Positions 32,968 to 43,152 of a stretch of 64,000 nucleotides of DNA are shown here, one piece after another. Source of the stretch: an uncultured Bacteroidota bacterium (lineage in GTDB: Bacteria > Bacteroidota > Bacteroidia > Flavobacteriales > Flavobacteriaceae); assembly GCA_902518355.1 (NCBI GenBank), contig CABYFY010000007.1, positions 20,419 to 84,418 on the forward strand. The letters run 5' to 3'. The number at the start of each line of letters is the position of its first letter. Position 1 is the stretch's first letter. The notes beneath the pieces are model-generated. The model saw only the letters and a list, made by a program, of their open reading frames with translations, made no database searches and was not told where the DNA came from. The position numbers and the translations under genes were made by a program.

Positions 32968-34353
32968 ATGAACATTAAAATAACAAAATCTTCATATAAA
33001 ACGAAAGAAAATAAAAGAGCAATAATTTACGACTGTAGTGCAAAAAATTATCGGAAAAAAATTAATACTGGTGTCTTTGTTGAAGATGATCAGTTTGAAA
33101 ACCCTGCAATTCCAAGTTCAATTTCATTAAACATCACTATAAAAAAATTAAGGAATAAAAAAAAAGATGCTCTTATCAAGTATTATGAAAACAATTGGTC
33201 AACTAGTGAATTAGAGAGCTATTTGAAGAAGGGGATTGATATTTACTCTGTTGAAGAATATGTTAAAACTGATTTTATTAAGAATAAAAGCCTCATAACT
33301 GCGAATGATTATTTAAATGTTGTGAAAGTATTTAAAAAACATCTTAAAAAAGCGAATATTCACTTTAATGATATACTAGATGAAAATACAATTTTTGAAT
33401 TTAAATATAATGCAGAAAAGAAGGGGTTAAAAACATCATCAATTAATTCTTACATAAAAAAAATGGCAGTGATTATGAATAGGGCGCATAAAGATAATCT
33501 AATCAATAAAAAATTTTTGATTCCTAGGCTAATGATAGAAAAGAGACAAAAATCAATTACGTCAAAATCATTTAACAAAGAAAAATTCATTAAAGCAGTA
33601 AATAATTCTGAGGATTTGTATCAAATACAATCCTTATCGTTATTCTTAATGCTTGTTATCTGCGGGGGTATGACTCCTTCAAACCTTGTAAATTACAAAG
33701 TCATAAAAAATAAAAAGCAAAAAGATTTAGTTAGTTCAATCTTATATGATGAAAACAGCATTATTTTAAAGTATAGAAGATCTAATAAGGGTGAGGCAAA
33801 AAAATACATCAAACTATGTCATGTTAAAATAAAAATTATTGAATTAGTTAAAATATTATTTTACATAACTCACCAAAAAAAATACCCTTTTATTATATCA
33901 CCCTACTCTAATTATTATTCCATATTTGATTTTGATATTAATAAGCATCATAATCTATACAGGAACTTTTGGAACTTTTATCAAATAAAGATCAAGGAAA
34001 ACTATGACTTAAAGTTTAGTGACGCCAAAAATATTTATAATGAAAAAATGAACGAGATTGAAATGAACAGAAAAATCAGTGATATTCTATTTTCTAGAGT
34101 AAATGAAGCTGAGATAATTAGTTTTCGGAAAACAAATAATTTACAGCAAAGTATCGAGAAATATGAAAATGAAATTGTAAATAGTTTTGCGGCCAGCGAA
34201 CTAATACAAGTAATCAAAAATAAATTAATTTTTTTAGGCGTTGACTTAACTAAAATTTCATTGAACAATATCAAAACTCCAATGGCATTTTCTGATTTTA
34301 TCCAAACAATTAGTAAGTATCGTATAGGGTTAAAAAATTCAGGCTTTCTTTAA
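32968..34353 (+). CDS. Divergent tyrosine-recombinase/phage-integrase-like protein, catalytic residues not apparent
   Basis: 461 aa; N-terminal arm and SAM-like core-binding-like region (LITANDYLNVVKVFKKHLKKANIHFNDIL...TSSINSYIKKMAVIMNRAHKDNLI), then SLFLMLVICGGMTPSNLVNYK where active enzymes have TGxR. No clear HxxR...Y. Confidence 0.5.
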   Translation: MNIKITKSSYKTKENKRAIIYDCSAKNYRKKINTGVFVEDDQFENPAIPSSISLNITIKKLRNKKKDALIKYYENNWSTSELESYLKKGIDIYSVEEYVKTDFIKNKSLITANDYLNVVKVFKKHLKKANIHFNDILDENTIFEFKYNAEKKGLKTSSINSYIKKMAVIMNRAHKDNLINKKFLIPRLMIEKRQKSITSKSFNKEKFIKAVNNSEDLYQIQSLSLFLMLVICGGMTPSNLVNYKVIKNKKQKDLVSSILYDENSIILKYRRSNKGEAKKYIKLCHVKIKIIELVKILFYITHQKKYPFIISPYSNYYSIFDFDINKHHNLYRNFWNFYQIKIKENYDLKFSDAKNIYNEKMNEIEMNRKISDILFSRVNEAEIISFRKTNNLQQSIEKYENEIVNSFAASELIQVIKNKLIFLGVDLTKISLNNIKTPMAFSDFIQTISKYRIGLKNSGFL

Positions 34354-34499
34354 ATGAGTTTATCGAAATAGCACTGAAAGAGTGAAAATTTGAAATATAA
34401 CAGCTTTTATAATATTCATATAGTTAACAAATTATGAATTCTAAATTTTAAAGAAAAATGAATAATTTATAATTTTAAGTTTCATGTTAATTTCATCTT

Positions 34500-35405
34500 T
34501 TGAAAAAGATTTCGATTGTAATCTTAATAGCTCTTAATTTAAACACCTTTTCACAGGAGAAGATAGCTGATTCAACGAAAGTCAACGGTTGGCAAAAATC
34601 ATGTAAAACCAGTTTTTTAATCAATCAAACAGCTTTTAGTAACTGGGTTTCTGGTGGTGAAAATAGCGTTGCAGGCACACTCTCTGTTGATTATAATCTG
34701 AATTATTATAAAAATGGATGGTCATGGGATACGAAAATGATTGGTTCCTTTGGAGTAAATAAGAATAGTGATAGTAAATTTTTTAAAAAAATAGATGACA
34801 GGATAGAAATAAACTCTGTTATGGGGAAAAAGTTTATTGAAAAATTTAGCTTTTCAAGCTTTTTGAACTTTAAAACACAATTTGCAAAGGGCTTTAAATA
34901 CTCAACAAATGAAGATGGGAATGAAATCAGAACAGAAAAAACAAGAATATTCTCACCAGCATATATTCAGTTGGGAGTTGGTATTTATTGGAAGGAAAGT
35001 AATTCTCTTTGGGTAAATTTTGCGCCAGTAACCGGAAGATTAATTTTAGCAAGTAAGAAATTCACCAATGATTTAAATGAAGGTGAAGAATATTTTGGTA
35101 TTCCTAGGGGGCAAAATTCAAGGTTTGAACTTGGTGCATCAATTAGTGCCTTCTACAAATTTGAGCTAGTCGAAAATATAATGTTGGAACAAAGAGTTAA
35201 TCTCTATTCTGACTACTTATACAAAGCAGATAATATCGATGTTGACTATACTCTCTCAGCTTTCATGAAAATTAATGATTACTTGTCTACAACTCTGATT
35301 ATACAATGTATTTACGATGATAATGCTATAAAAAAGATACAGCTTAGAGAAGTGTTTGGACTTGCATTTGTAATTGATATAATGGAAATCCCAAATATAA
35401 TCTGA
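34500..35405 (+). CDS. DUF3078 domain-containing protein
   Basis: Signal peptide; GWQKSCKTSFLINQTAFSNWVSGGENSVAGTLSVDYNLNYYKNGWSWDTKM typical DUF3078. TTG start. Confidence 0.88.
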   Translation: MKKISIVILIALNLNTFSQEKIADSTKVNGWQKSCKTSFLINQTAFSNWVSGGENSVAGTLSVDYNLNYYKNGWSWDTKMIGSFGVNKNSDSKFFKKIDDRIEINSVMGKKFIEKFSFSSFLNFKTQFAKGFKYSTNEDGNEIRTEKTRIFSPAYIQLGVGIYWKESNSLWVNFAPVTGRLILASKKFTNDLNEGEEYFGIPRGQNSRFELGASISAFYKFELVENIMLEQRVNLYSDYLYKADNIDVDYTLSAFMKINDYLSTTLIIQCIYDDNAIKKIQLREVFGLAFVIDIMEIPNII

Positions 35406-36158
35406 TTACCTGTTTCTAAGTTTAGCAATTAACCTTAATATCTCAAAATATAACCATATTAAAGTTACAAGTAAACCAAAAGCACCATACCACTCCATGT
35501 ATTTAGGAGCCCCCTTTTCCGCTCCTTCTTCAATAAAGTCAAAGTCAATAACAAGACTAAATGCACCAATTGCAACTACAAAAACTGAAAATCCAATACT
35601 AGCAAGAGATGAATTTCTAGGATCTAATATAGAAAGGCCTGTTCCAAAAAGCCCCATAAAGAAGCCAATGACATATATTAAAAATATTGCCATAATGGAA
35701 GAAAAAATAGCCAATTTGAAGTTTTCAGAGGGCTTTATTATTTTTGACCTGTAAGCAAATAACATTGAAAATAATACAAGAATTGTCAATAAAACTGCCT
35801 GTAATACAATTCCTTCATACTGAGAATTATAGAAGTATGAAATACCCCCAACCACAAAACCCTGTGAGATAGAATACAGAGGTACAATGAATGGGGCCCA
35901 AGATTTTTTGAAAATTAATGTAAAAAATAAGAATAAACCTATAAATATTCCTAATGCCATCAAAGTTAAGTTTGCCTGCGAATAACTGTAATAACCAGAA
36001 ATTACTAACATACACAAAGCTAATGCTGTTTTATCTACAGTACCTCTGATTGTCATAGTACTATCTAGGTGTAAGGAGTCTTTTTTAATCACATTCTTAA
36101 ATGTGTTGGAATTCAATGCAGGATTAGATGTTCTATAAGACAAGTGTTTATTAATCAT
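35406..36158 (-). CDS. Bax inhibitor-1/YccA family membrane protein
   Basis: NPALNSNTFK start, seven-TM pattern, APKYMEWYGAFGLLVTLIWLYFEILRLIAKL end. Confidence 0.92.
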   Translation of the reverse strand: MINKHLSYRTSNPALNSNTFKNVIKKDSLHLDSTMTIRGTVDKTALALCMLVISGYYSYSQANLTLMALGIFIGLFLFFTLIFKKSWAPFIVPLYSISQGFVVGGISYFYNSQYEGIVLQAVLLTILVLFSMLFAYRSKIIKPSENFKLAIFSSIMAIFLIYVIGFFMGLFGTGLSILDPRNSSLASIGFSVFVVAIGAFSLVIDFDFIEEGAEKGAPKYMEWYGAFGLLVTLIWLYFEILRLIAKLRNR

Positions 36159-36288
36159 TATTTAGCTAATTTTTAGTCAAATTTAATGAATTTCATGATT
36201 TTTTCTTAAGTCATTGTAAACCATGAATTAAAAGATATGAATTTGATAAAAAAAGGCCTTTAAAATTGCTGATATCGCAAAAAAAAAG

Positions 36289-36316
36289 TTGTTTTTTAAA
36301 TAATTTCGTATATTTG
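36289..36316 (+). promoter_or_regulatory. Putative Bacteroidota promoter TTG-N17-TATATTTG
   Basis: TTG at 36289-36291 and TATATTTG at 36309-36316, upstream of the beta-barrel gene at 36345. Confidence 0.6.
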
Positions 36317-36344
36317 CCTCATATTAACTAAAAATTGATTTAAA

Positions 36345-36905
36345 ATGAAAAAATTATTACTTTTTATTACAGTATTATTTTTCGGAATTTCTACTATTAA
36401 TGCACAAGACGCTAGCTACGGTTACGAAGCTGGTGACTGGTTACTTGGTGGTGGAGTAACATTCGGATCTATGGACATGGGCGGTGTTGAAACTAAAATG
36501 AACACTATTGCTCCTCAGGTTGGATATTTCTTAAATGAAAATTCAGCTCTTGGTCTTAATTTAGGTCTTATGAGTACAGATGTTGACGGGACTAAGGTTT
36601 CTAACACTGATTTTGGTTTAGCTTACTATAACTTCTTTATGGATTTAGGAGAAAAAACTAAAGTATGGTGGGCTGCAGGATTCGGTACATCTAGTGGTGA
36701 TAGTTTTCCTGATGCTCAAACTAGATTAGGAGCTGGTATAGGTATGAACTACTTTATGAGTGAAAACATCATTGTTAACTTCCAACTAGCAAATATACTT
36801 CAGTATGTTAAGCAGGGAGATGATTCTTCTATGACTTTTGGTTGGGATGGTGAAATCGCTAATATGAGCGCTACTCCAACTCTATCAATTTTCTTTAAAC
36901 TTTAA
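36345..36905 (+). CDS. Outer-membrane beta-barrel protein
   Basis: Signal peptide (LLLFITVLFFGISTINAQ), Gly-rich beta strands, terminal SIFFKL. Confidence 0.8.
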   Translation: MKKLLLFITVLFFGISTINAQDASYGYEAGDWLLGGGVTFGSMDMGGVETKMNTIAPQVGYFLNENSALGLNLGLMSTDVDGTKVSNTDFGLAYYNFFMDLGEKTKVWWAAGFGTSSGDSFPDAQTRLGAGIGMNYFMSENIIVNFQLANILQYVKQGDDSSMTFGWDGEIANMSATPTLSIFFKL

Positions 36906-36929
36906 TAAAAAGAAAAATTGAAATAATTT

Positions 36930-36957
36930 AAAAAACCGCCCAATGGGCGGTTTTTTT
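36930..36957. terminator. Bidirectional Rho-independent terminator
   Basis: AAAAACCGCCC-AAT-GGGCGGTTTTTTT palindrome between convergent genes. Confidence 0.9.
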
Positions 36958-37489
36958 ATTTATCGTTAGTCATAGAGTATGGAACACTTGATTCATCTGA
37001 TCCCCAATCTGAGGGCATACTCTGCATACTAAAATCTATTTTAGGTCCCTTCGTTAATTCAGCTCTTATATTATATTTTTTAAGTAAAACATTATAATAT
37101 CCTGGTGAAACATATTCGTCAGTTTTTGAATATTTTGAAGCATATCCATTTTCATAATCATTGAACCCAGGTGTTAATAAAACATCTCCTGTTGCGGGCA
37201 TTAACAGGATTTCACCTAAATCTCCAATTCCTGTACCACTTAGTTTCAAGTGTCCAAACCCCTTAATAATACTATCAGAATAATGATAAGATGATGTCCA
37301 ATCCCAGCCCTTATGAAAATTTGCTGGCCCTACCTGCACTCCACCAAATGGGACATTAGCACCAACAAAAACATGTCCATGCGCGTCTGATCCGATAAAT
37401 GGATCCACATACCTAATTAAATTTTTATCATTAGAGCATGAGCTGAAATATAGTGCTAAAAAAGAATAAATTATAATTCTAATCTTCAT
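36956..37489 (-). pseudogene. GH92 (alpha-mannosidase family) remnant: N-terminus joined in frame to the extreme C-terminus
   Basis: Lipoprotein signal, YVDPFIGSDAHGHVFVGANVPFGGVQVGPANFHKGWDWTSSYHYSD (GH92 N-terminus), then ELT|KGPKIDFSMQSMPSDWGSDESSVPYS resembling the GH92 C-terminus. Only 177 aa against the usual ~700+. Confidence 0.75.
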
Positions 37490-38432
37490 GTAAGAAATCT
37501 ACAATTAAATTAACTAAACTATCATCGATTGAAAGTTCTGGATTTCCATAGGTTTGCATATTTAATAATCTATTTTCTGGTGCCTGCCTAAAGACATGGT
37601 TCATTCCCTGAATAATTTCTATTCTTGATTTTTTAGCAGCGTTATGTAGTAATTGTGCATCTTTTATTTCAATTTGAATATCATTACTGCCCTGGACTAT
37701 TAAAACCGGGATGTCTAATTTTGAAATTTCTTCCTCAGGATCATAAGATGATGCATCAATAAGGTACTTCTGAACAGTCTTATTAAATAAACTATTAAGT
37801 AAAGGGGGGACTGAATCTACAAGCTCTTTATTTTTTAATTTTTCAATTATAGGATCTGACATTGATTTCACATATGGTGGTTGAATTGAAAGCTGTCTTT
37901 GAATAAGGGTCAAATAATCTTCACCAGCACCTGAAATAGATATAAAACTATCAGCAATTAATCTACTTGCAATCATCCCAATCAATGCACCTTCGCTGTG
38001 CCCTATAACAACTATCTGTTTGTATTCTTTTATATCATTGAAATGATTTATAATACTTACTACATCATTAATGTAATCTATAAATTTAATATCATTTCCA
38101 CTTTGAATATTTCCAATACTATTACCTACTCCTCTTTTATCATATCTGTACGAACTAATCCCATTTTCAAAAAGTCCTTCAGCTAACATTTTTAAATAAT
38201 CGCTTTTTAAAGAAGTGTTATTACCATCTCTGTCAGTTGGTCCAGATCCAGAAATAATAATTGATAAAACTGAATTTGACTTAGCTGATTCAAGTAATGT
38301 GCCGTGAATTGAGTGATTGTCAAAGCTATTGATCACATAGTCATTAGAAAACGAATAACTAAAAGTAAATACGCACAAGAGTCCATATAAGTATTTCATT
38401 TTAGTTTGTTTTAAAAATATTTTCGAGAACAA
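37479..38432 (-). CDS. Alpha/beta hydrolase (signal peptide)
   Basis: SGSGPTDRDGNN, YDKRGVGNS, VIGHSEGALIG, VLIVQGSNDIQI, GMNHVFR. Confidence 0.9.
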   Translation of the reverse strand: MFSKIFLKQTKMKYLYGLLCVFTFSYSFSNDYVINSFDNHSIHGTLLESAKSNSVLSIIISGSGPTDRDGNNTSLKSDYLKMLAEGLFENGISSYRYDKRGVGNSIGNIQSGNDIKFIDYINDVVSIINHFNDIKEYKQIVVIGHSEGALIGMIASRLIADSFISISGAGEDYLTLIQRQLSIQPPYVKSMSDPIIEKLKNKELVDSVPPLLNSLFNKTVQKYLIDASSYDPEEEISKLDIPVLIVQGSNDIQIEIKDAQLLHNAAKKSRIEIIQGMNHVFRQAPENRLLNMQTYGNPELSIDDSLVNLIVDFLHED

Positions 38433-38442
38433 AGAAATGTTC

Positions 38443-38811
38443 TTAACCCATAGTAAAGTACATTATCAATGCAATCATAAATAAAATTGATAATGCAGGA
38501 TAGGACTTTTTTATTGGGTCTTTAACCTTTACATGCATTAATACTGCTGCAATCATAAGTGCAGCTAAGGCAATAAGATTATAAACTAATAATTGCTCTA
38601 TCCAAATACTAACAATAAGCATTATAGCAATTGCTACTTTCATTGTCCCAACAAAATACATTAGCCAAACAGGAAGTCCATATGCTACAAATTCCTCTTT
38701 CATATTTTGTGCATCTCCACCTCTATATTCTGTTGCTTTATTAAATCTAAAAAGCCATACATTTATTAATCCAATTGCAATGGCAAGTTGTAAAATCATT
38801 ATAAGTGTCAT
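38443..38811 (-). CDS. DoxX-like family membrane protein
   Basis: Four TM segments; MILQLAIAIGLINVWLFR...VWLMYFVGTMKVAIAIMLI. Confidence 0.75.
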   Translation of the reverse strand: MTLIMILQLAIAIGLINVWLFRFNKATEYRGGDAQNMKEEFVAYGLPVWLMYFVGTMKVAIAIMLIVSIWIEQLLVYNLIALAALMIAAVLMHVKVKDPIKKSYPALSILFMIALIMYFTMG

Positions 38812-38846
38812 AACATAAATATTTGGTTAGCTACCTAAATATAAAA

Positions 38847-39335
38847 TTATTTTAATTGCTTTGGAAATTTTAAATCAACAAGATTACTATTTTCATAGGA
38901 AATATCACTCCAGCTATTAATGTTAAATTCAATTTCTGCTAACCCTGTTGTAGGTAAATTATCTAATGAAATATTTGTAATATTATTAATTAAATTGGTT
39001 AATCCAGGGTTATGAGCAATAATCATAACAGATTGATAATTGTCTGAATAACTAGTTATCATATTTAATATTGATGTCGCAGAGCAGTGATATAAAGAAT
39101 CATCATATTCTACTTTTTCAAATTCTATTTGCTTAATAAAATATTTAGATGTTTCAAAAGTTCTAACAGAACTACTAGAATGTAAATAATCAATTTTATT
39201 GATTTTACTCTTTAAATAATCTGCCATTAAAGGCCCATCAAATTTACCTCTTCCATTTAGGGGTCTATTAAAATCTGTTAAGCTCAGGTCTTTCCATGAT
39301 GATTTTGAATGTCTAATTAAAATCAACCTTTTCAT
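38847..39335 (-). CDS. SixA-type histidine phosphatase
   Basis: LILIRHSKSSWKDLSLTDFNRPLNGRGKFDGPLMADYLK, IIAHNPGLTNLIN. Confidence 0.92.
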   Translation of the reverse strand: MKRLILIRHSKSSWKDLSLTDFNRPLNGRGKFDGPLMADYLKSKINKIDYLHSSSSVRTFETSKYFIKQIEFEKVEYDDSLYHCSATSILNMITSYSDNYQSVMIIAHNPGLTNLINNITNISLDNLPTTGLAEIEFNINSWSDISYENSNLVDLKFPKQLK

Positions 39336-39421
39336 AAATTGTTCTATAATTTAATGTTTATATAAAATTAATCTTTAAAAAAATTTTTAAATTGTATATA
39401 CTAACAAACAAATAAATTATC

Positions 39422-40174
39422 ATGAAAAAAACAATTTTATTTCTATTATGCTTGATGTTTACATTTTCTACTTTTGCACAAATACCTCCTTTTGTTGATG
39501 TTCAAGAGTGGGAAGTTAAAGATCAAGATAAAGCATTTACTTTAATGAATACATGGAAGGAAATAGAAAAATCTATGGTTGAAAATGCGCCGGCAATTTT
39601 TCTATTATCAGAAATGGATGGAAACACAATTTACTTTTGCAGAGCCTTTAACTCAATGGAAGAAGTTATAGAATATCGTCAATCAAGATGGGGCGAAAAT
39701 GGCTGGAACTCTAAAGTTTCTGAAAAATGGAGAGAAAGTGTTGGAGAGGATCCTTGGAAAGGCACTGGCGCTGATGTTGTTATGAATCACATATTCAGAA
39801 TGCGAACTGACTTAAGTTATATACCTGAGGGAACTAATCTTGATGAAGAGCTTCCCAATAACCCTTACAGAAGACATGTTAATATTGCTGTTGACTGGGG
39901 TAAAAGAGGTGAGTTCATTGAAAATATAAAAGCAGGTATTGAAAATGACAAAAAACTTAATAATGACTACATAAGGTTTATGTTTCAACCAATATTTGGA
40001 GGTGTAGATGGAGGGGATTTTATGATGGTCGTTCTAGGTGAATCCAGGGCATCTTATTTTACAGGTCTTGAAAAAAGAACTGCTAAAAGGGAGGCAGATG
40101 GTGACTGGCAAAAAATTCAAGCCAATCCAATTGCAACTTGGGTCAATGAAGAAAGTTTAATGATTACCTATTAA
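39422..40174 (+). CDS. Secreted hypothetical protein
   Basis: Signal peptide LLCLMFTFSTFAQ; no recognised family. Confidence 0.7.
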   Translation: MKKTILFLLCLMFTFSTFAQIPPFVDVQEWEVKDQDKAFTLMNTWKEIEKSMVENAPAIFLLSEMDGNTIYFCRAFNSMEEVIEYRQSRWGENGWNSKVSEKWRESVGEDPWKGTGADVVMNHIFRMRTDLSYIPEGTNLDEELPNNPYRRHVNIAVDWGKRGEFIENIKAGIENDKKLNNDYIRFMFQPIFGGVDGGDFMMVVLGESRASYFTGLEKRTAKREADGDWQKIQANPIATWVNEESLMITY

Positions 40175-40193
40175 CAAAGGGTATAATTATTGG

Positions 40194-40230
40194 AGAGGCT
40201 TTTAAGAATTTTTGAAAGCCTCTTTTTTTT
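40194..40230 (+). terminator. Rho-independent terminator
   Basis: AGAGGCTTT ... AAAGCCTCT followed by TTTTTTTT; directly abuts the ATG at 40231. Confidence 0.85.
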
Positions 40231-41280
40231 ATGGACTCATTAACACAAATTGTTTTAGGAGCTTCGGTAGCTGAAGCTACACTTGGAAAGAAAATAGGCA
40301 ACAAAGCAATTGTGCTTGGGGCAATAGCCGGAACCATTCCTGATCTAGATATAGTTACAAGATTTTTTGTTGACGATCTGACTGCTTCTGTGATGCATAG
40401 AGGTTTTTCTCACTCTCTTATATTCCCGTTTGTAGCAGCTCCTATTTTAGCGTGGATTTTAAAAAAAATATATTCTAACTATTCAGATGTTAGTTTTAAT
40501 GATTGGTTAAAAATGTTTTTTTTAGCAATCATTACTCACCCATTACTTGATGCTCAAACCACTTGGGGCACTCAATTGTTTTGGCCTTTTGAATGGCGTG
40601 TCGCTGTAGAAAATATTTTTATTATCGACCCAATCTACACTCTTCCTTTTTTAACATTCCTAATACTAACTGCATTTCAAGACAAGATCTCTAAAAGAAG
40701 AAAACTCTACAATTCATTAGGATTAATTGTAAGCTCAGCATATTTACTTATAACATTATCTTTTAAAGGGGTTGCACATTATAATATCGCAAAAGGTCTA
40801 GAAGAAAATAATATTGAATACAAGGACATCAATACTAGGGCTACATATTTTAATAGTATTTTGTGGTCGAGTCAAGTTGAATTAGAAGACTCTTATATCT
40901 TTACATATTACTCATTATTTGATAAGTCAAAACCTATTTTTACCAAAAAGTTTCCTAAAAATCATGATATGCTACAACCATTTATCAATGAGAAAAAAAT
41001 CCAGCAACTGATAATTCTATCAAATGGTCATTACTTAATGACTAATGAAAATAATGAGTTAATTTTCTGGAATTTAAAACTTGGATTAAAAGGATTTGAT
41101 GAAAATGCTTCTCCATACATATGGTCGTATGTTATAAAAAATAATAATGGGGAAATTTTCTTCGATGAGAAAAACGAAAAAATGGATGCTCTGAAAATTC
41201 AAGAGAGAAGATCATTCAGAAATAACAGAAATTATTCTAAAGAATTTAGTGCGTTTTATGAAAGACTAAAAGGAATTTAA
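40231..41280 (+). CDS. YdjM-like membrane-bound metal-dependent hydrolase
   Basis: MDSLTQIVLGASVAEATLGKKIGNKAIVLGAIAGTIPDLDI, MHRGFSHSLIFP, HPLLDAQTTWGTQLFWPF. Confidence 0.92.
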   Translation: MDSLTQIVLGASVAEATLGKKIGNKAIVLGAIAGTIPDLDIVTRFFVDDLTASVMHRGFSHSLIFPFVAAPILAWILKKIYSNYSDVSFNDWLKMFFLAIITHPLLDAQTTWGTQLFWPFEWRVAVENIFIIDPIYTLPFLTFLILTAFQDKISKRRKLYNSLGLIVSSAYLLITLSFKGVAHYNIAKGLEENNIEYKDINTRATYFNSILWSSQVELEDSYIFTYYSLFDKSKPIFTKKFPKNHDMLQPFINEKKIQQLIILSNGHYLMTNENNELIFWNLKLGLKGFDENASPYIWSYVIKNNNGEIFFDEKNEKMDALKIQERRSFRNNRNYSKEFSAFYERLKGI

Positions 41281-41294
41281 TTTAATTTTGATAT

Positions 41295-41459
41295 ATGCCA
41301 ACTCCACTAATAATAATAATTACCTTATTTGTTTTGAATTGGATTATAAGAATTCTAATCAGAAAGAATCCTCAAAATAAATCATTAATGAAACTAAGTT
41401 TTTTTATAAGCTTTAGTATGATTGCATATACAATATATTACTTCTTTTTTGTAAGATAA
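41295..41459 (+). CDS. Putative 54-aa membrane peptide
   Basis: Manual translation MPTPLIIIITLFVLNWIIRILIRKNPQNKSLMKLSFFISFSMIAYTIYYFFFVR; two hydrophobic segments; overlaps the 3' end of the GH43 gene. Confidence 0.35.
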   Translation: MPTPLIIIITLFVLNWIIRILIRKNPQNKSLMKLSFFISFSMIAYTIYYFFFVR

Positions 41460-43111
41460 TTTACATAATCGAACGAAGCAAAATCCTGATTGTTTTTTCC
41501 ATTTCCTGTTGCATAAAGTCCAAGATGTGCGCCCGTATAACCATTACTTTTGAGGTATGACCCCTCTAGGCTAGTAAACAATTTAAAATGCATTCCTTTT
41601 AATGAATAATAAAGCTTGTAAACATCTTTGTATGCGATTACTTTAAGTTTTATGTTGCCTTTGTACTGTTTCAACTCATCTTTTATTAACTCTAATATTT
41701 CACCATTTTTCACAACATAGACTTGTAGGTGGTGTTTATCACCTTTTTTTATTATCGTAAAGTTTATATAATTATCATCTTTTTGAAAAAGACTAATCCC
41801 TGCTTCTGAATCACTTGAATTTGGTTGAAAATACATTTGTGTTAAATATTCAAAATCTGATTCAGTTTGTTTAAAACCTAAAAGCGCAGCTCTTCCTCTC
41901 TCCTTTATTTGATTTGGATGACAAAATAAGTTTAAACGATTTTCTTGATTATTGATTTTGTAAACATCTTCTATTGGATATCTGCGAAAGTTCCAGTTTA
42001 AATCAAGCTTTGTTGTGTCAAAATTATCTGCAAAATGTGTTACTTTATTTTGAACTGAGTTATTAAATATAACATCATTTAAGATTTCAACTCTGCCGGT
42101 TTCAGGAGCTACAACAGGCCATAAATGTTTGGTCTCTTTCCATTCAAAAGGCTCTCTTTCCCATGTTAGAGGAACAAGAAAAGTTTCTCTACCCATATTT
42201 GAGCCTCTTTCAATTTGATTTCTAATCCCCAATAATACCATATAATTTCTTCCATCATTTAATTCCAAAATGTCACCATGACCAGTACTATTTACCCAGT
42301 TATCATATGATAGATGTCGTGAGGTTATTATAGGGTTTCTAGGGTTTGATATATATGGTCCTTCTATGTTATCGCTTAATGCTACCATAACAGCATGATT
42401 AAAGCTAGTACCACCCTCAGCAATGATTAAATAATAACGCCCATCCTTTTTATACATATGAGGACCTTCGGCCCAGACGCCTCCACATGCACCTCTCCAC
42501 AGAAGGTGCTTTTTTCCGATTAATTTAAATTCGTTTATATCTAATTCTTGAAGCCAAATTTCTCCTTCTCCGTCAAAATTTGGATTTTCCGGCATTTGAT
42601 TACCTACATACCATACCCTTCCATCATCGTCAAAAAATAAATCAGGATCTATTCCTGGAGCACCCTGAATGTGAAATGGATCTGACCACGGACCAGCAGG
42701 GTTTTCAGCCGTTATTATAAAATTTACCATGTCAGCTTTTCCCTTCTCTTCATCGTAATATACATTAGTTGTAATTATATAATAAATTCCATCTTTATGC
42801 CTTATTGTAGGTGCATGAATTCCACCGTTAGATTGGACATCGATTAGATTTACAGTTGAATTGACCTGAGATTTTCTGTGTAGTCCATAACCAATTAATT
42901 CCCAATTAATTAAATCTTTACTTTTATGAATAGGTAGCCCGGGAAAGTATTCAAATGATGAATTGACTATATAGTAGGTGTCTCCAACTTTACAAATTGA
43001 TGGATCTGGATAGCCACCAGGAATTATCGGATTAGAAAACTTTTCCTGAGCATTTGTAGAAAAAGAAAAAAATAAAAATATTATCAAATATTTTTTATAA
43101 TTACGATTCAT
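41438..43111 (-). CDS. GH43 family beta-xylosidase/arabinofuranosidase with C-terminal beta-sandwich domain, secreted
   Basis: Signal peptide; NPIIPGGYPDPSICKVGDTYYIVNSSFEYFPGLPIHKSKDLINWELIGY; C-terminal xylosidase-type domain. Confidence 0.93.
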   Translation of the reverse strand: MNRNYKKYLIIFLFFSFSTNAQEKFSNPIIPGGYPDPSICKVGDTYYIVNSSFEYFPGLPIHKSKDLINWELIGYGLHRKSQVNSTVNLIDVQSNGGIHAPTIRHKDGIYYIITTNVYYDEEKGKADMVNFIITAENPAGPWSDPFHIQGAPGIDPDLFFDDDGRVWYVGNQMPENPNFDGEGEIWLQELDINEFKLIGKKHLLWRGACGGVWAEGPHMYKKDGRYYLIIAEGGTSFNHAVMVALSDNIEGPYISNPRNPIITSRHLSYDNWVNSTGHGDILELNDGRNYMVLLGIRNQIERGSNMGRETFLVPLTWEREPFEWKETKHLWPVVAPETGRVEILNDVIFNNSVQNKVTHFADNFDTTKLDLNWNFRRYPIEDVYKINNQENRLNLFCHPNQIKERGRAALLGFKQTESDFEYLTQMYFQPNSSDSEAGISLFQKDDNYINFTIIKKGDKHHLQVYVVKNGEILELIKDELKQYKGNIKLKVIAYKDVYKLYYSLKGMHFKLFTSLEGSYLKSNGYTGAHLGLYATGNGKNNQDFASFDYVNYLTKKK

Positions 43112-43152
43112 TAAAAGTTAATTTTAATTTCTAATTTACAATAAAAAATAAC

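Noticed and set aside
32968-34353. Active integrative element or prophage around the recombinase-like gene
   Set aside because: No att-like repeats, no phage or conjugation genes and no tRNA nearby; flanking genes are ordinary chromosomal ones.
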